From positions 1 to 5,648 of the forward strand of contig CAMBDR010000342.1 in NCBI GenBank assembly GCA_945864765.1: a stretch of DNA of 5,648 nt, given 5' to 3'. Position numbers and translations under genes: made by a program. Below the pieces are notes generated by a model. It was not told where the DNA came from. It saw nothing but the letters and a program-made list of their open reading frames with translations, and searched no databases. Positions 5,637 through 5,648 of the stretch are shown here, one piece after another. Position 1 is the stretch's first letter; every line of letters begins with the position of its first letter. Source of the stretch: Janthinobacterium lividum (lineage in GTDB: Bacteria > Pseudomonadota > Gammaproteobacteria > Burkholderiales > Burkholderiaceae_D).

Positions 5637-5648
5637 ATGTTACCCGAA
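5637..5648 (+). CDS. Start of the next gene, probably TRAP large permease (DctM), cut by the window edge
   Basis: Only four codons (Met-Leu-Pro-Glu) are visible. They are preceded by GGAG at 5624-5627, nine bases before the ATG, and lie 17 bases after the small-permease stop, which marks a second gene of the same operon. In TRAP loci the small permease is usually followed by the large one, and MLPE is a beginning I associate with DctM proteins, but the identity is inferred from position. Confidence 0.55.

Noticed and set aside
1..5648. CRISPR arrays, insertion sequences, phage genes or a novel defence locus.
   Set aside because: No spaced direct repeats, transposase-like frames or terminal inverted repeats are visible; nearly all the sequence is explained by conserved housekeeping genes and one transporter.

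Overview
The window looks like ordinary chromosome from a moderate-GC betaproteobacterium. Burkholderiales is the best guess, possibly Oxalobacteraceae; that rests on remembered protein similarity and gene order (tpiA, secG, tRNA-Leu, nuo operon), not on a search.

Layout. Positions 1-3150, all on the minus strand, hold the start of the respiratory complex I operon, transcribed right to left as nuoA, nuoB, nuoC, nuoD, nuoE; nuoE runs off the left edge. The genes are 1 to 15 bases apart and each downstream gene has its ribosome-binding site in or next to the end of the previous gene, which indicates one translationally coupled unit. NuoA is a membrane subunit. NuoB, C, D and E belong to the peripheral arm that passes electrons from NADH through Fe-S clusters to quinone, and their key residues (four Fe-S cysteines in NuoE, the N2 cysteines in NuoB, the quinone-site His and Tyr in NuoD) are present.

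Positions 3151-3506 hold the nuoA leader, an intrinsic terminator, a tRNA-Leu with anticodon GAG, and the spacer to secG. Positions 3507-4786 hold secG (preprotein translocase subunit, with a long Ala/Ser/Pro tail) and tpiA (triosephosphate isomerase), both on the minus strand. A near-consensus sigma-70 promoter (TTGACC, 18 bases, TATAAT) lies upstream of tpiA and probably drives tpiA, secG and perhaps the tRNA, with the terminator at 3280-3309 ending that unit.

Positions 4787-5043 are a 257-base divergent intergenic region. From 5044 to the right edge, on the plus strand, a TRAP transporter begins: a complete small permease (DctQ type, resembling the FcbT2/COG4665 branch) and the first four codons of the next gene, most likely the large permease.

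I found no undescribed system. The points most worth a second look are small: a 12-base tandem repeat just before the TRAP ribosome-binding site, dyads upstream of nuoA and of secG, the SecG tail, and the absence of a TRAP binding-protein gene on the upstream side.
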